A stretch of 64,000 nt of DNA from an uncultured Brevinema sp. (GCA_947038195.1 CAMQVI010000002.1:1-64000), one strand, 5' to 3'; positions 1 to 9,945 are shown, counted from the stretch's first letter. Numbers and translations are program-made. The notes: generated by a model from the sequence alone, not told the origin.

Positions 1-1
1 A

Positions 2-376
2 CCTGTTGATGTTCTACCATCACTTTCTCGTCTTAGAGATAAGGGTATTGGTAAAGGAAAAACGAGAGAAGATCATGCTGACTTTTCTAACCAATTGTTT
101 GCTGCTTATGCTCGTGGTAAAGAAGCAAAAGAATTAGAAGCGATTTTAGGTGAAGGTGCTTTGACTCCCGATGACCAAAAATTTGCTGCTTTTGTTGAAG
201 GGTATGAACGTAAGTTTATAGCTCAAGGGGAAGGAGAAAACCGTAATATCTTAGAAGATACCATGAAAATCGGATATGAATTAATGGCTAAACTCCCTAT
301 TCCTGAACTTAAACGTGTTCGCCAAGAATACAAAGAAAAATATTTGCAAGAGTATCTTGATAAAGCTGATAAATAG
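2..376 (+). CDS. atpB: V-type ATP synthase subunit B, C-terminal part (5' truncated by window edge)
   Basis: Frame is open from base 2 ([33 protein letters not shown]...), typical of the V/A-ATPase B C-terminus; followed directly by subunit D. Confidence 0.9.
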   Translation, partial: PVDVLPSLSRLRDKGIGKGKTREDHADFSNQLFAAYARGKEAKELEAILGEGALTPDDQKFAAFVEGYERKFIAQGEGENRNILEDTMKIGYELMAKLPIPELKRVRQEYKEKYLQEYLDKADK

Positions 377-385
377 GAGGGTCCA

Positions 386-1006
386 ATGGTTCAAGCTAGT
401 CCTAACAGAATGGAGCTTCAAACCCAAAAAGCTAAGTTCCGTACCGCTACTAGAGGGCATAAATTATTAAAAGATAAGCAAGATGCTTTAACCAAATTAT
501 TTCTTGAGAAAGTTCACGTAGTAAAAGATCTTCGTGAAGATATCGAAAAAGAATTGAAAAAAGCGTATTCTTATTTTATGATAGCCCGTGGAGTTATGGA
601 TACTGCTACTGCTAACATGGTTTTTGAAGCTGCTAGTGCAGAAATCCTCCTTGAAGCGAAAGTTATCAATACTTTAGGAGTTCGTTCTCCTGAGTTTACT
701 TTTGAGCAAAAAGGATCTCTTCATGAATACGGACTTGTCGGAACTTCTGCAGAAGTAGACTCTGCTTTGGATATTTTTGCTGGGGTTACCCAAAAGCTCA
801 TAGAGCTTGCAGAAATGGAAAAATTAGTAGAATTGCTTGCTATAGAGATCGAAAAAACAAGACGTAGAGTGAATGCTCTAGAATATCGCCTCATTCCTCA
901 AACCCAAGAAATCATCCGTTTTATCGTGATGAAGCTTGATGAAATGGATAGATCTAATCTAGCCCGTTTGATGAAAGTTAAAGATATTGTTCGTAAAGAA
1001 AATTAA
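386..1006 (+). CDS. atpD: V-type ATP synthase subunit D
   Basis: N-terminal NRMELQTQKAKFRTATRGHKLLKDKQDAL and C-terminal RRVNALEYRLIPQ motif; SD aggaggg upstream. Confidence 0.95.
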   Translation: MVQASPNRMELQTQKAKFRTATRGHKLLKDKQDALTKLFLEKVHVVKDLREDIEKELKKAYSYFMIARGVMDTATANMVFEAASAEILLEAKVINTLGVRSPEFTFEQKGSLHEYGLVGTSAEVDSALDIFAGVTQKLIELAEMEKLVELLAIEIEKTRRRVNALEYRLIPQTQEIIRFIVMKLDEMDRSNLARLMKVKDIVRKEN

Positions 1007-1007
1007 T

Positions 1008-1041
1008 AAAAAGCCTCTTTAAGAAATTAGAGAGGCTTTTA
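1008..1041 (+). terminator. Intrinsic terminator after the V-ATPase operon
   Basis: AAAAGCCTCT (1009-1018) / AGAGGCTTTT (1031-1040) with flanking A/T runs. Confidence 0.85.
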
Positions 1042-1077
1042 TTATAAATTGTATTATAGTAAATAAGGAGATTGTTA

Positions 1078-1458
1078 ATGATTGATTTTAATAGTAAAGT
1101 GATATTTAAATTAGAGCTTATAGAAAATTCTATAGGTAAAACAGAGGTAGATTTTCTTTTGTTAGAAGATGAAACAATAGAGTTTTCATTTAAGAGCATG
1201 AGAGATATGGTTATCATAACCAATAAAAGAGTTATCGCTATAAATGTACAAGGAATAACAGGAAAGAAAAAAGACTTTTCTTCTCTGCCCCTCAACAAAA
1301 TCCAAGCATTTTCTGTAGAAACAGCAGGGACTTTGGATCTAGATTCTGAGTTAGAATTATGGTTTTCAGGATTGGGTAAAGTGAAATTTGAATTTAGTAA
1401 AACGGTCGATATAAAAGCTATAGGGACTTTTATTAGTAGCCATCTTTTAAGCCATTAG
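1078..1458 (+). CDS. Small bacterial PH-domain-like protein
   Basis: MVIITNKRVIAINVQG...LPLNKIQAFSVET pattern resembles bacterial PH domains; ATG at 1078 preferred over TTG at 1072 (SD aaggaga). Confidence 0.55.
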   Translation: MIDFNSKVIFKLELIENSIGKTEVDFLLLEDETIEFSFKSMRDMVIITNKRVIAINVQGITGKKKDFSSLPLNKIQAFSVETAGTLDLDSELELWFSGLGKVKFEFSKTVDIKAIGTFISSHLLSH

Positions 1459-1469
1459 ATACTTATTTA

Positions 1470-1508
1470 AAAAGAAAAGAGCTCTGTATAGAGCTTTTTT
1501 TCTTTTTA
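1470..1508. terminator. Intrinsic terminator
   Basis: AAAAGAGCTCT-gtat-AGAGCTTTTTT hairpin with A/T flanks. Confidence 0.75.
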
Positions 1509-1516
1509 AATGGAGA

Positions 1517-1831
1517 TTAATATTGATAAACTTTTTTATAAAATAAAATACCTATGATAATAGACATACTTTCGGCGACAGGAATAGCAAACCTTGCCCC
1601 ATTTACTCCCATATAATAAAGAAAGATAATAAGCCCCCCTAGGATAAATACGAAGGTCCTCAAAAATAATAAGATCCCTGACACAAGCCCATTACCTAGT
1701 GCCGTAAACATTGCTGATAGGAAAATGTTGATTCGCATAAATAAATAGGACAAGGATACGATTATAAAACCTTCTTTAGCGAGATTAAAAGTTTCGGATT
1801 TAGGGCTAAAAAAGATACTAGTGCTAAAATA
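1517..1831 (-). pseudogene. Decayed C-terminal remnant of a MATE-family efflux transporter
   Basis: Open frame reads YFSTSIFFSPKSETFNLAKEGFIIVSLSYLFMRINIFLSAMFTALGNGLVSGILLFLRTFVF...GVNGARFAIPVAE, a MATE C-terminal pattern; in-frame stop at 1832-1834 and no N-terminal two thirds (mnmE begins at 1927). Confidence 0.7.
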
Positions 1832-1926
1832 TTAGATTTAGGCATCTTTTTCTCTGTAAAAAAAACACAATAAGAAAGAGACCTGTACTGATTTTCAGAA
1901 GAGGGGCGGATTGAAAAATAAAAATT

Positions 1927-3297
1927 CTACTTACCTATGCAAAATTGAGAGAAAATCCTATCCAGAATAGCGTCATCTGTGGTTTTTCCTACGATTTCTT
2001 CAAGAAAAACCCTTGCTTTTCTAATATGGGAGGCTGTAAATTCTTCTGATTCTCCAGATTGTATGCAAGATTTTGCAGAAAGGAAAGACTCTCTAGCTTG
2101 ATTGAGGAGATTTTCTTGTCTTATATTAGCAATAAGAATATCATTTTCTGGGTCTATCCCACCAGAAAAATAAAAAGAAGAAATTTCTTTGAATATCTGG
2201 TCCAATCCCACACTTTTTTGAGCGGACACTTTTATGATAGGTTCATTTCCAGCCAATTTTAAGACTTGAGGGAGGTCGGATTTGTTAAAAATTGTTAAAA
2301 TCTTAGTGGATTGACCTTTTAATAAATCTCTTATCCAAATATCTTCGTCTTGTATAGGGGCAGACTGATCCATGATATGGATAATTAAATTGGATTTTTC
2401 TAGAGCATCGATACTTCTTTTGGTACCTTCTTTTTCTATAAGATCATCTGTTTCTCTTAAACCTGCTGTATCAAAAAAACGTATAAGGAGTCCTTGGCTA
2501 TTGACCCTATGCTCTATGACGTCTCTTGTGGTTCCTGGGATATCACTTACGATTACTCTATTTTCATCTACAAGAGCGTTTAAAAGAGATGACTTTCCCA
2601 CGTTAGGTCTACCTATAAGGGTGACTTTTATCCCCTCTGTACTCATTTTTCCTACTTGAGCCCCAGATAGAAGGGTGTGGATTTCTTTAATTAGATTTTC
2701 TACACGAATAAGATGTTGATCAGACATATCCTCTATATCATGTTCTTCTTCGGCATGATCTATCGCTACTTCAAGGAGAGCGAGAATATCTAAGGTCTCT
2801 TGGTGTAAAATATCTATTTTTTGGGATAACTTCCCCTCCAGTCTTCCTAGAGCTTGGATATGAGCGAATTTAGTCTGAGCTTCAGTCAGGTCTCTAATAG
2901 CTTCAGCTTGAGTAAGGTCTATTTTTCCATTGAGAAAGGCACGCATCGTAAAAGCTCCTGGCTCTGCGACAGCGATTCCGAGATCCCCTAAAATTCTCAT
3001 GATTTCTTTAACGATATAGGGACTACCATGGGTCCAGATCTCCAAAGATTCTTCCCCTGTAAAAGATTTTCCGTGATGAAAAATTCCCACCATAACTTCA
3101 TCTATAAGAGCATTATTTTTAGGGTCTATGATATGACCGTAGGCAATCTCATGGGATTTCTTGTCTTTTAATAATTTAGAACCTTTGAAGATATTTTCTA
3201 TTTTTTCTATGGAAGATTGTCCTGAGATCCTTATCATAGATACCCCTGCAATACCGGGGGCAGTAGCAGGGGCGGCGATTATATTATTATGGAGCAT
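1927..3297 (-). CDS. mnmE: tRNA uridine-5-carboxymethylaminomethyl(34) synthesis GTPase MnmE
   Basis: G1 GRPNVGKSSLLNAL, DTAGLRETDD, C-terminal FCIGK. Confidence 0.97.
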   Translation of the reverse strand: MLHNNIIAAPATAPGIAGVSMIRISGQSSIEKIENIFKGSKLLKDKKSHEIAYGHIIDPKNNALIDEVMVGIFHHGKSFTGEESLEIWTHGSPYIVKEIMRILGDLGIAVAEPGAFTMRAFLNGKIDLTQAEAIRDLTEAQTKFAHIQALGRLEGKLSQKIDILHQETLDILALLEVAIDHAEEEHDIEDMSDQHLIRVENLIKEIHTLLSGAQVGKMSTEGIKVTLIGRPNVGKSSLLNALVDENRVIVSDIPGTTRDVIEHRVNSQGLLIRFFDTAGLRETDDLIEKEGTKRSIDALEKSNLIIHIMDQSAPIQDEDIWIRDLLKGQSTKILTIFNKSDLPQVLKLAGNEPIIKVSAQKSVGLDQIFKEISSFYFSGGIDPENDILIANIRQENLLNQARESFLSAKSCIQSGESEEFTASHIRKARVFLEEIVGKTTDDAILDRIFSQFCIGK

Positions 3298-3311
3298 TAT
3301 ATCCTTCTAAG

Positions 3312-3340
3312 AAATAAGCCCGTAAGATACGGGCTTATTT
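3312..3340. terminator. Perfect 13-bp intrinsic terminator between yidC and mnmE
   Basis: AAATAAGCCCGTA-aga-TACGGGCTTATTT. Confidence 0.9.
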
Positions 3341-3352
3341 CTATTTTTTATT

Positions 3353-4954
3353 TTATATTTTCTTTTTAGCGTAACGAGAATCTAAATTAATTCCCTCTTG
3401 TTCAATAATGGAGAATATATTTTGTATTGTCCAGTAAAGAACGAGCCCCGATGGCATACCCCAAAATAAGAATAGGAAAATCAGAGGCATAAAATAACTT
3501 TGCATTTGCATTTGCTTTTGCATGTCATTTTGGGAAGACCCCACCCGTCCTTGTTGAAGGACGACAGAAATAAGTTGAAGAATAGTCATAATAATAGGTA
3601 AGAGATGGAAAGAAAAACCACTTATCACAAAGAGAGTATCAGGCATTGTGAGGTCTTGTATCCAAAGAAAACCAGCTCCTCTTAATTCTACAGAACGAGA
3701 AAGTACTCTAAATAAAGCAAAGAACACAGGAATTTGGAGGAGAAGAGGTAGACAACCACCAAGAGGGTTAGCTTTTTCTTCTTTGTAAAGTTCCATTGTT
3801 TTTTGTTGGAGAAGTTGTTGGTCATGTCCCCATTTTTCTTGAAGTTTATTAATTTTAGGTTGGAGAACACGCATTTTTTTCATGGAGATTGCGGATTTAA
3901 TTGAAAGAGGTAAGAGCAATAATTTAACGATAATAGCTATAAGTATAAGAGTAAGTCCAGCACTACCTGTTTTTTCTACTAAAGTTGTCATAATCCAAGT
4001 GGTTCCATTTTCAATCGGTTTTAAGAGCCAATTAAAGACAATAGGCCAAGCAAAGAGTTTTTTGTAGTCTTTATCAATAGAAGCAATGGCAGATTCTTGT
4101 CTAGGTCCTACATAATAGTCTATAGTATAATCTAATGTTTGATTGGGAAGGATATTAGTAGCTAAAACTTGTATTCCTAAGCTTACACGAGATTTAGGCC
4201 CGAATTCTAAACCATGATATACAAAAACAGAATTTTCAAATCGAGGTCTAACAATAGTCATAAAGAAATTATCTGCTAGGGTTGCCCATTTGGCATTATC
4301 AATAAAGGCCATAGGGGTAGGTCCACCAAACCAAGACCCACCATTAATTTTAGCTTTTTCTATCTTTTCACCATTATAATAACGGTACTCTGGGATATTA
4401 TTATTATTAGAGGTAGCTCGAGCTATATCAAATAAAGAACCAAAAGTAAAGGCTAAACCCTCAAAATCTAATAAAACACTTTTACCTGTTTTATTAGAAA
4501 GACTCAATTTTTCTTCTACTTGTCCATTACTTAGAAGAGTAAGCGTACGAAGAATACCTACTTTTTGACCCCTGATAGTAGCTGTAGCTGTAAGTGCTAT
4601 AGAGTTAGAAGTATTTCGGCTTACCGCATAAACTGGTCTGTAGCTATTAGTGGTAAGTTCTGTATAAGTGCCAAAAGAGAAATCAAAAGTATCTAGTTGT
4701 CCAAGTCTATCTTCGACAGTAATACTATTCGCTAGTCTATTCCAAGAACCATCAATAGCAGTCTTTTCAGCTCTTCCGCCATAAGGGTTAATCTCTAGTG
4801 CCAGAGATTGGTCTGGGGCGACAACGGAGTACGTATTGTCATCACCTGAATCTGAGTAAATTACTGTGTTTTGTGCGTACAAGGGTGCATTTCCTATCAT
4901 TGTCAATAAGGCTATCATTAATAATAGCATGATAGAAGTTTTTTGCTTTAGCAT
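3353..4954 (-). CDS. yidC: Membrane protein insertase YidC
   Basis: Periplasmic domain plus MKKMRVLQPKINKLQEKWGHD...NPLGGCLPLLLQIPVFFALFRVL core. Confidence 0.96.
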   Translation of the reverse strand: MLKQKTSIMLLLMIALLTMIGNAPLYAQNTVIYSDSGDDNTYSVVAPDQSLALEINPYGGRAEKTAIDGSWNRLANSITVEDRLGQLDTFDFSFGTYTELTTNSYRPVYAVSRNTSNSIALTATATIRGQKVGILRTLTLLSNGQVEEKLSLSNKTGKSVLLDFEGLAFTFGSLFDIARATSNNNNIPEYRYYNGEKIEKAKINGGSWFGGPTPMAFIDNAKWATLADNFFMTIVRPRFENSVFVYHGLEFGPKSRVSLGIQVLATNILPNQTLDYTIDYYVGPRQESAIASIDKDYKKLFAWPIVFNWLLKPIENGTTWIMTTLVEKTGSAGLTLILIAIIVKLLLLPLSIKSAISMKKMRVLQPKINKLQEKWGHDQQLLQQKTMELYKEEKANPLGGCLPLLLQIPVFFALFRVLSRSVELRGAGFLWIQDLTMPDTLFVISGFSFHLLPIIMTILQLISVVLQQGRVGSSQNDMQKQMQMQSYFMPLIFLFLFWGMPSGLVLYWTIQNIFSIIEQEGINLDSRYAKKKI

Positions 4955-4985
4955 AATTCCTCCGAAATGTTTCTATATAGGTTAT

Positions 4986-5014
4986 ATCATACACTATTAT
5001 AGCCATACCGTCAA
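4986..5014 (-). promoter_or_regulatory. Sigma-70 promoter for yidC
   Basis: Minus strand TTGACG (5014-5009), 17 nt, TATGAT (4991-4986). Confidence 0.7.
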
Positions 5015-5054
5015 GCTTTTCTAGGGACAAAGAATCATAATTTTGCTCTTATTA

Positions 5055-5083
5055 TTGACGAATCTGAGAAAAAGCTTTATACT
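5055..5083 (+). promoter_or_regulatory. Sigma-70 promoter for murA
   Basis: TTGACG (5055-5060), 17 nt, TATACT (5078-5083). Confidence 0.75.
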
Positions 5084-5122
5084 GTTAACAAAATCAGCAT
5101 ACATTTTATTAAAGGAATATTT

Positions 5123-6400
5123 ATGGCAAAATTAGCGAAATATATTATTAATGGTGGAACCCCTCTTTCTGGAACAGTTACAATAAGTGGGGCAAAAAAT
5201 GCCTCCCTTCCTATTTTAGCTGCCAGTTTACTGACTAAAGAACCTATCAATTTATGTAATGTTCCTGATTTGGAAGATATCAGCGTTATGTTTTTATTAT
5301 TAGAGTCCTTAGGAAAAAAAGTTACGAGAAACAAGGATCAAGTTCTTATTGAAGAATTAGGCGAATTAGGTTTTGAAGCCCCTTACGGTATCGTTAATCG
5401 AATGAGAGCTTCTATTGCTGTTATGGGGCCTTTGACAGCTCGTTTAGGGAAAGCCCATATTTCCATGCCTGGTGGATGCAACTTAGGACCTAGGCCTATT
5501 GACCTTCACATCAAAGGAATAGAAGCATTGTCTGCTACTTGCAAAACAGAGCATGGTTATATGGAAGTTTCTGCGGGGGAAGAAGGTCTTATTGGCGCTA
5601 AAATGAATCTCTCTAGTAAAAATGGTAGTTCTGTTTTAGCTACAGAAAACATCATGATGGCGGCCACCTTAGCTAAAGGTACAACTGTTATTAATGGAGC
5701 AGCTAAAGAGCCTGAAGTAGAGGATTTGGCACTCCTTCTTAATAACATGGGTGCTAAAATTAGCGGAGCAGGAACAGACACTATTACTGTTAAAGGGGTA
5801 GAAACCCTTCACGGTGCTATTCATCATGTGGTAGCAGATAGAATTGAAACAGGTACTTTTATTATTGCTGCTGCTATGACAGGGGGAATAATAACGATTA
5901 AAAACTGTGTTCCCCAACATTTAGAAGAAGCTATTAAAAAATTTCGAGAAGCTGGGATAGAAATTAATATTCTTGATGATACTACTATAGTAGCAAAAGG
6001 TGGTTCGGCTAAAGTTGCCGTGGATTTTGTTACTCTCCCCCACCCCTTGTTTCCTACCGATTTACAATCTCAATTTTTAGCCTATTTATCTCTTGCTAAA
6101 GGGAAAAGTATCGTTACAGAAATGATATACCCGGAACGTTTTATGCATGCAGCAGAATTTAACCGTATGGGTGCTAACATTATAGTGACTAACGGTATTG
6201 CAGAAATTATAGGGGTTGAAGAGCTATCTAGTGCTTCCGTTATGAGCTCTGATTTACGTGGAGGGGCTGCTCTTGTTTTAGCTGCTTTAGCCACTAAAGG
6301 GAAAAGTGAAGTATTAAGGGTTTATCATATTGATAGAGGTTACGAAAATTTTGAAACAAAGCTCCAAAGCTTAGGGGCAAATATCATCAAAACTTTCTAG
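5123..6400 (+). CDS. murA: UDP-N-acetylglucosamine 1-carboxyvinyltransferase
   Basis: GGTPLSGTVTISGAKNASLPILAA, GGCNLGPRPIDLHIKG, PHPLFPTDLQ. Confidence 0.97.
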   Translation: MAKLAKYIINGGTPLSGTVTISGAKNASLPILAASLLTKEPINLCNVPDLEDISVMFLLLESLGKKVTRNKDQVLIEELGELGFEAPYGIVNRMRASIAVMGPLTARLGKAHISMPGGCNLGPRPIDLHIKGIEALSATCKTEHGYMEVSAGEEGLIGAKMNLSSKNGSSVLATENIMMAATLAKGTTVINGAAKEPEVEDLALLLNNMGAKISGAGTDTITVKGVETLHGAIHHVVADRIETGTFIIAAAMTGGIITIKNCVPQHLEEAIKKFREAGIEINILDDTTIVAKGGSAKVAVDFVTLPHPLFPTDLQSQFLAYLSLAKGKSIVTEMIYPERFMHAAEFNRMGANIIVTNGIAEIIGVEELSSASVMSSDLRGGAALVLAALATKGKSEVLRVYHIDRGYENFETKLQSLGANIIKTF

Positions 6401-6440
6401 GCATTCTGAACTTATATAGTATAAAATATGGCAGGTATAT

Positions 6441-7631
6441 GTGAAATTTTTTCTTCATTTATCTTTTAGACTTCTTGGATGGTCTTTCATTTTTGGATTT
6501 ATTATAGGTATATTTGGGGTTAGCTTGTCTCTTATGCAAATAGCTGATTTTTACTTAGAAGAAGGCACAGAAAATGTTGCTAACACCTATACTTTTAATG
6601 TAAAGCCTACGAGTACGAAGTCTCTAACAGAAACTTCTATTGTAGAGCTACAAAATGTTGAAGGGGTAGCTTTTGCCGACCCTTATTTTACTCCTGCTAT
6701 AGAGACAATAGGGGCTATTAATTATTTTGGATTCAATGCCTCTTACCCTTTACAAATTCAAGGGATCCCAAGTCGTTTAGGGAGAGAACAAGCGGTAGCC
6801 ACTCATAGATCTGAATGGGAGTCTGCTGATTTAAATCGTATCCCAGTTCTTCTCCCCCAACAAGCTGTTACTCTCTATAACAATCTTGCTCCCCAACGCT
6901 CTTGGCCTACTTTAGATGAAAAAGCTTTTTTAGGTTTGCCAGGCACTAGTATTTTAATACAAGAGAATAGTTATCAGGCTATAATTTCTGGATTTGATGC
7001 AGAAGAATTTGGGATGACTATTAAAGCTCCTGCCCAAAAATTATATGCGATCTTTGCAGACTTAGATCTAAGCCCATCCTATGATTATATTAATATAGAA
7101 ACGGTTGCAGGCTTAAATCGTCAACAAGCAAGAAATACAGCCAAGAGCATTACCGATTTAGGTTATTCTCTAGCTAAGAGTAATGAAGAAGATTTTCAAC
7201 AAAGTTTATTCAAGAGAATAAAATATACGATTGGTATTTTTGCAATAAGTATCCTCATTGCTTTTATTATTTTATTATTTTATGATATGTACCACCTTTT
7301 AAAACCTATTCAAATGCGTATCTCTCATTATAGGCTTTGGGGCATTAAAGACACTACTTTTATTAGAGCAATGTTCCTTTTTGGGATGTTTGCTATTTGT
7401 TCTGGTATTATATCGTGGATTATTTGTTTTTTTGCGGTGATTCCTGTGCAAGAATATATTACTAGCACTATTAGTCGTTTTGGATTTAACGTGCCTTCTC
7501 TTCGAGAAAGTGCAAGAGTTGCTTTAGAGGCAGGTGTTTTAGGTATTGTTCTCTTTTTCCTTACGAACACAATCACCATAGTTACATTTTATCGTAAAAT
7601 CCCGCCCTCTTATTATATTAAAAAATTTTAA
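6441..7631 (+). CDS. FtsX-like / ABC-type permease-like membrane protein (GTG start)
   Basis: N-terminal TM, large extracytoplasmic domain and C-terminal TM block, LolC/FtsX-like layout. Confidence 0.55.
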   Translation: MKFFLHLSFRLLGWSFIFGFIIGIFGVSLSLMQIADFYLEEGTENVANTYTFNVKPTSTKSLTETSIVELQNVEGVAFADPYFTPAIETIGAINYFGFNASYPLQIQGIPSRLGREQAVATHRSEWESADLNRIPVLLPQQAVTLYNNLAPQRSWPTLDEKAFLGLPGTSILIQENSYQAIISGFDAEEFGMTIKAPAQKLYAIFADLDLSPSYDYINIETVAGLNRQQARNTAKSITDLGYSLAKSNEEDFQQSLFKRIKYTIGIFAISILIAFIILLFYDMYHLLKPIQMRISHYRLWGIKDTTFIRAMFLFGMFAICSGIISWIICFFAVIPVQEYITSTISRFGFNVPSLRESARVALEAGVLGIVLFFLTNTITIVTFYRKIPPSYYIKKF

Positions 7632-7734
7632 TCATTCTTTTTTAAGAAAAATCTCATTAAAACATTAAAGTTTCCCCAAAATTTCCGAAAAGTTTTTAAG
7701 TCTTAAAAAAATAGCGTAATTTAAGGAGAATCAC

Positions 7735-8685
7735 ATGAAGAAATTTAGCATATTTTTAATTAGTTTAATGGTACCCGTTTGTTCTTTTGCTCAGGTTCAG
7801 ACAGTACTTGATTTTAACACCTACGAAGAGCAGATACAACAAGTATACACCACCCCAGAGAATCAGTTGCTCACTGTCAATGGAGATTTTCAGGTAGAAT
7901 TGGGTTCAGAGATGTTTATGCTCGACAATTGGTTTGTTGAACTCAGCCCTTCTTCTTCCAATGACATCTCTATGAGAGACTCGTACTCTAAAAGTGTTAA
8001 CAGTACTGAACAAGGCAATGTACTTGGCGTTCGGGTAAGTTTTCCAGAATGGTCTTATCAGGGAGAAGCCCTTATAAGACCTAAATTCCCTGTGCTACCT
8101 TTCAACAATCAAGGGGAATATATTAACCTTAACAACGGAGTTGTAACAAATGTCGGAAAAGTCCAATCATTTTCCATGTGGGCTAATGGTCGTAATTTTA
8201 ATTTTACAACAGGCGTTCGTATGATAGATGATATTGGAAAAATTATAGAATTTGGTTTAGGATCTTTACGTTATGTAGGGTGGAGAAAACTAAAATACAA
8301 TAATCGCTTCTTCTCTGATAGAGCGATTAATAATATTGAAAAAACAAGACGTCTTTACCCCAATACTAGCCCTCTCTTGGCTTTCCATAGTATTGCTATA
8401 TATAAACCTGCTAATGAATTTGGAGGAGACTTTGTAGCATATTTTGGTAGTGCTGATATTGAGTATACCCCTTATCTTACAGAAGAAATTACAGATATTA
8501 ATGATGAGGCAACTTGGGGTATTATCCAAGAAGAACAGTTACAACGTGCTCAAGCTATAAACACTACACTATATGAAGAAGTGCTTCAATATGAGTATGC
8601 AAAACAACGTGCCCTAACCATTAACGGCAATGAAGGCGAAGCTGCTGCTGAAGTAGCTGCTGATAATGCTGCTGCTGTTCAATAG
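7735..8685 (+). CDS. flaA: Flagellar filament outer layer (sheath) protein FlaA
   Basis: Signal peptide MKKFSIFLISLMVPVCSFAQ then spirochaetal FlaA-type sequence (LDNWFVELSPSS..., GVRVSFPEWSYQGEALIRPKFP...). Confidence 0.85.
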   Translation: MKKFSIFLISLMVPVCSFAQVQTVLDFNTYEEQIQQVYTTPENQLLTVNGDFQVELGSEMFMLDNWFVELSPSSSNDISMRDSYSKSVNSTEQGNVLGVRVSFPEWSYQGEALIRPKFPVLPFNNQGEYINLNNGVVTNVGKVQSFSMWANGRNFNFTTGVRMIDDIGKIIEFGLGSLRYVGWRKLKYNNRFFSDRAINNIEKTRRLYPNTSPLLAFHSIAIYKPANEFGGDFVAYFGSADIEYTPYLTEEITDINDEATWGIIQEEQLQRAQAINTTLYEEVLQYEYAKQRALTINGNEGEAAAEVAADNAAAVQ

Positions 8686-8789
8686 TAGAAATAAGTAAAT
8701 AAAAACAAACCGCCGTCACGTGGAACAGGGACGTCAACGTATAGGGTGGTAGAAGATATAAAAAAAAATTCTTCTACGCTAGGACTAAG

Positions 8790-8832
8790 ACTAAGAAAAG
8801 AGTATAATATTATTATACTCTTTTCTTTTTTG
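8790..8832 (+). terminator. Intrinsic terminator downstream of flaA
   Basis: AAGAAAAGAGTATAATA...TTATACTCTTTTCTTTTTT hairpin. Confidence 0.8.
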
Positions 8833-8879
8833 AATTTTATAGCTTTTTTTATCAATATCTTGTATAATTATAGAAGATA

Positions 8880-8962
8880 GCCTGAGTGGTGAAACTGGTA
8901 AACACGCAGGACTCAGAATCCTGTGCCTATAAAGCTTGCAGGTTCAAGTCCTGTCTCAGGCA
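8880..8962 (+). tRNA. tRNA-Leu (anticodon CAG)
   Basis: Acceptor GCCTGAG/CTCAGGC + A; anticodon arm CAGGA-CTCAGAA-TCCTG; long variable arm; T-loop GGTTCAAGTCC. Confidence 0.93.
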
Positions 8963-9018
8963 TTTTTAATTATATTTTTTATGCAATCAGTAATAAGGGG
9001 TATATCATAAGCGTATTA

Positions 9019-9912
9019 GTGTTATTTATTATTATTGTCGTGATGTTGATTGTTAATCACCATCCTACTTTTTACCCTAAAATGAGAAAAAACATTCTTC
9101 AATTAAAATATTCTAGTACAGAAGATTTGTGGTTTCGAAAAGAAGGCAATAAAAAACTTGTTGTGTTTTTACATGGAATGTACTCCACCCCATCTACTTT
9201 TGAAACACTGGCAACCCTTTTATTAGAAAAAGGATTTGATGTATATGCTCCCTCTCTTCCTGCATCTGCTCTTACCTTAGAGGAATTAAAAATTGTAGGA
9301 CCGTGGACTTGGGAAGAGTCTCTTTTTATTATTAATTACAAATTAGATCTTATTTCACAAGATTATGAAACAACTATCTTAGGTGGACACTCTCAAGGAG
9401 GGAGCCTGGCTATGACTGTGGGGACAGAAAGAGATTTTGATGCTTTAATTGTTATTGCTAGTCCCACTTCTCTATATGGGACTCACTTGAAATTATATGA
9501 AAATATTGCTATTTATTTAGCGGGACTTTTAAAATATATACTTCCTCATGGTGCCCCCTCTCCTGTTCCTTATACAGAAGAAAGAAAATCCTTAGAAAAA
9601 TTTTGCGATGCAGAAGGTATTACTTTTCCTCTAACTTTATATACTTTTAAAAAAGGTCTTACTCACCTTAGAAAAAATCTTTACAAGATAAAAATCCCTT
9701 TATTCATCGCTTATTGTAAACAAGATTCACTTGTAGGATTTTTCAGTAGGGACATGATTAAAAACAATGTATCTTCGCCTAAGATTGAAGAATTAATATT
9801 TGATATTCCTAAGGATAAAGAGCCCTATGGTAGAAAACATCAATTGCTCAATTACTCCGAGACAAGAGAAGATACGAACAATGCAATTATTGATTTTGTA
9901 GAAAGAATATGA
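9019..9912 (+). CDS. Membrane-anchored alpha/beta hydrolase (carboxylesterase-like); start uncertain
   Basis: VVFLHGMYSTPSTFETLATLLLEKGFDVYAPSLP and GGHSQGGS nucleophile elbow; listed ORF start (8923) lies inside tRNA-Leu, so a downstream start such as GTG 9019 is more likely. Confidence 0.75.
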   Translation: MLFIIIVVMLIVNHHPTFYPKMRKNILQLKYSSTEDLWFRKEGNKKLVVFLHGMYSTPSTFETLATLLLEKGFDVYAPSLPASALTLEELKIVGPWTWEESLFIINYKLDLISQDYETTILGGHSQGGSLAMTVGTERDFDALIVIASPTSLYGTHLKLYENIAIYLAGLLKYILPHGAPSPVPYTEERKSLEKFCDAEGITFPLTLYTFKKGLTHLRKNLYKIKIPLFIAYCKQDSLVGFFSRDMIKNNVSSPKIEELIFDIPKDKEPYGRKHQLLNYSETREDTNNAIIDFVERI

Positions 9913-9945
9913 TCTCTTAAAGAGTTACATTAAAAAGTAGGTTAA

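Noticed and set aside
978-1298. Minus-strand 106-aa ORF
   Set aside because: Antisense to the PH-like gene and terminator; low-complexity I/L/N sequence with no start signal
2059-2659. Plus-strand ORFs (67 and 95 aa) within mnmE
   Set aside because: Fully antisense to a clear mnmE gene
5077-6294. Minus-strand ORFs within murA
   Set aside because: Antisense shadow ORFs of murA; no SD or domain
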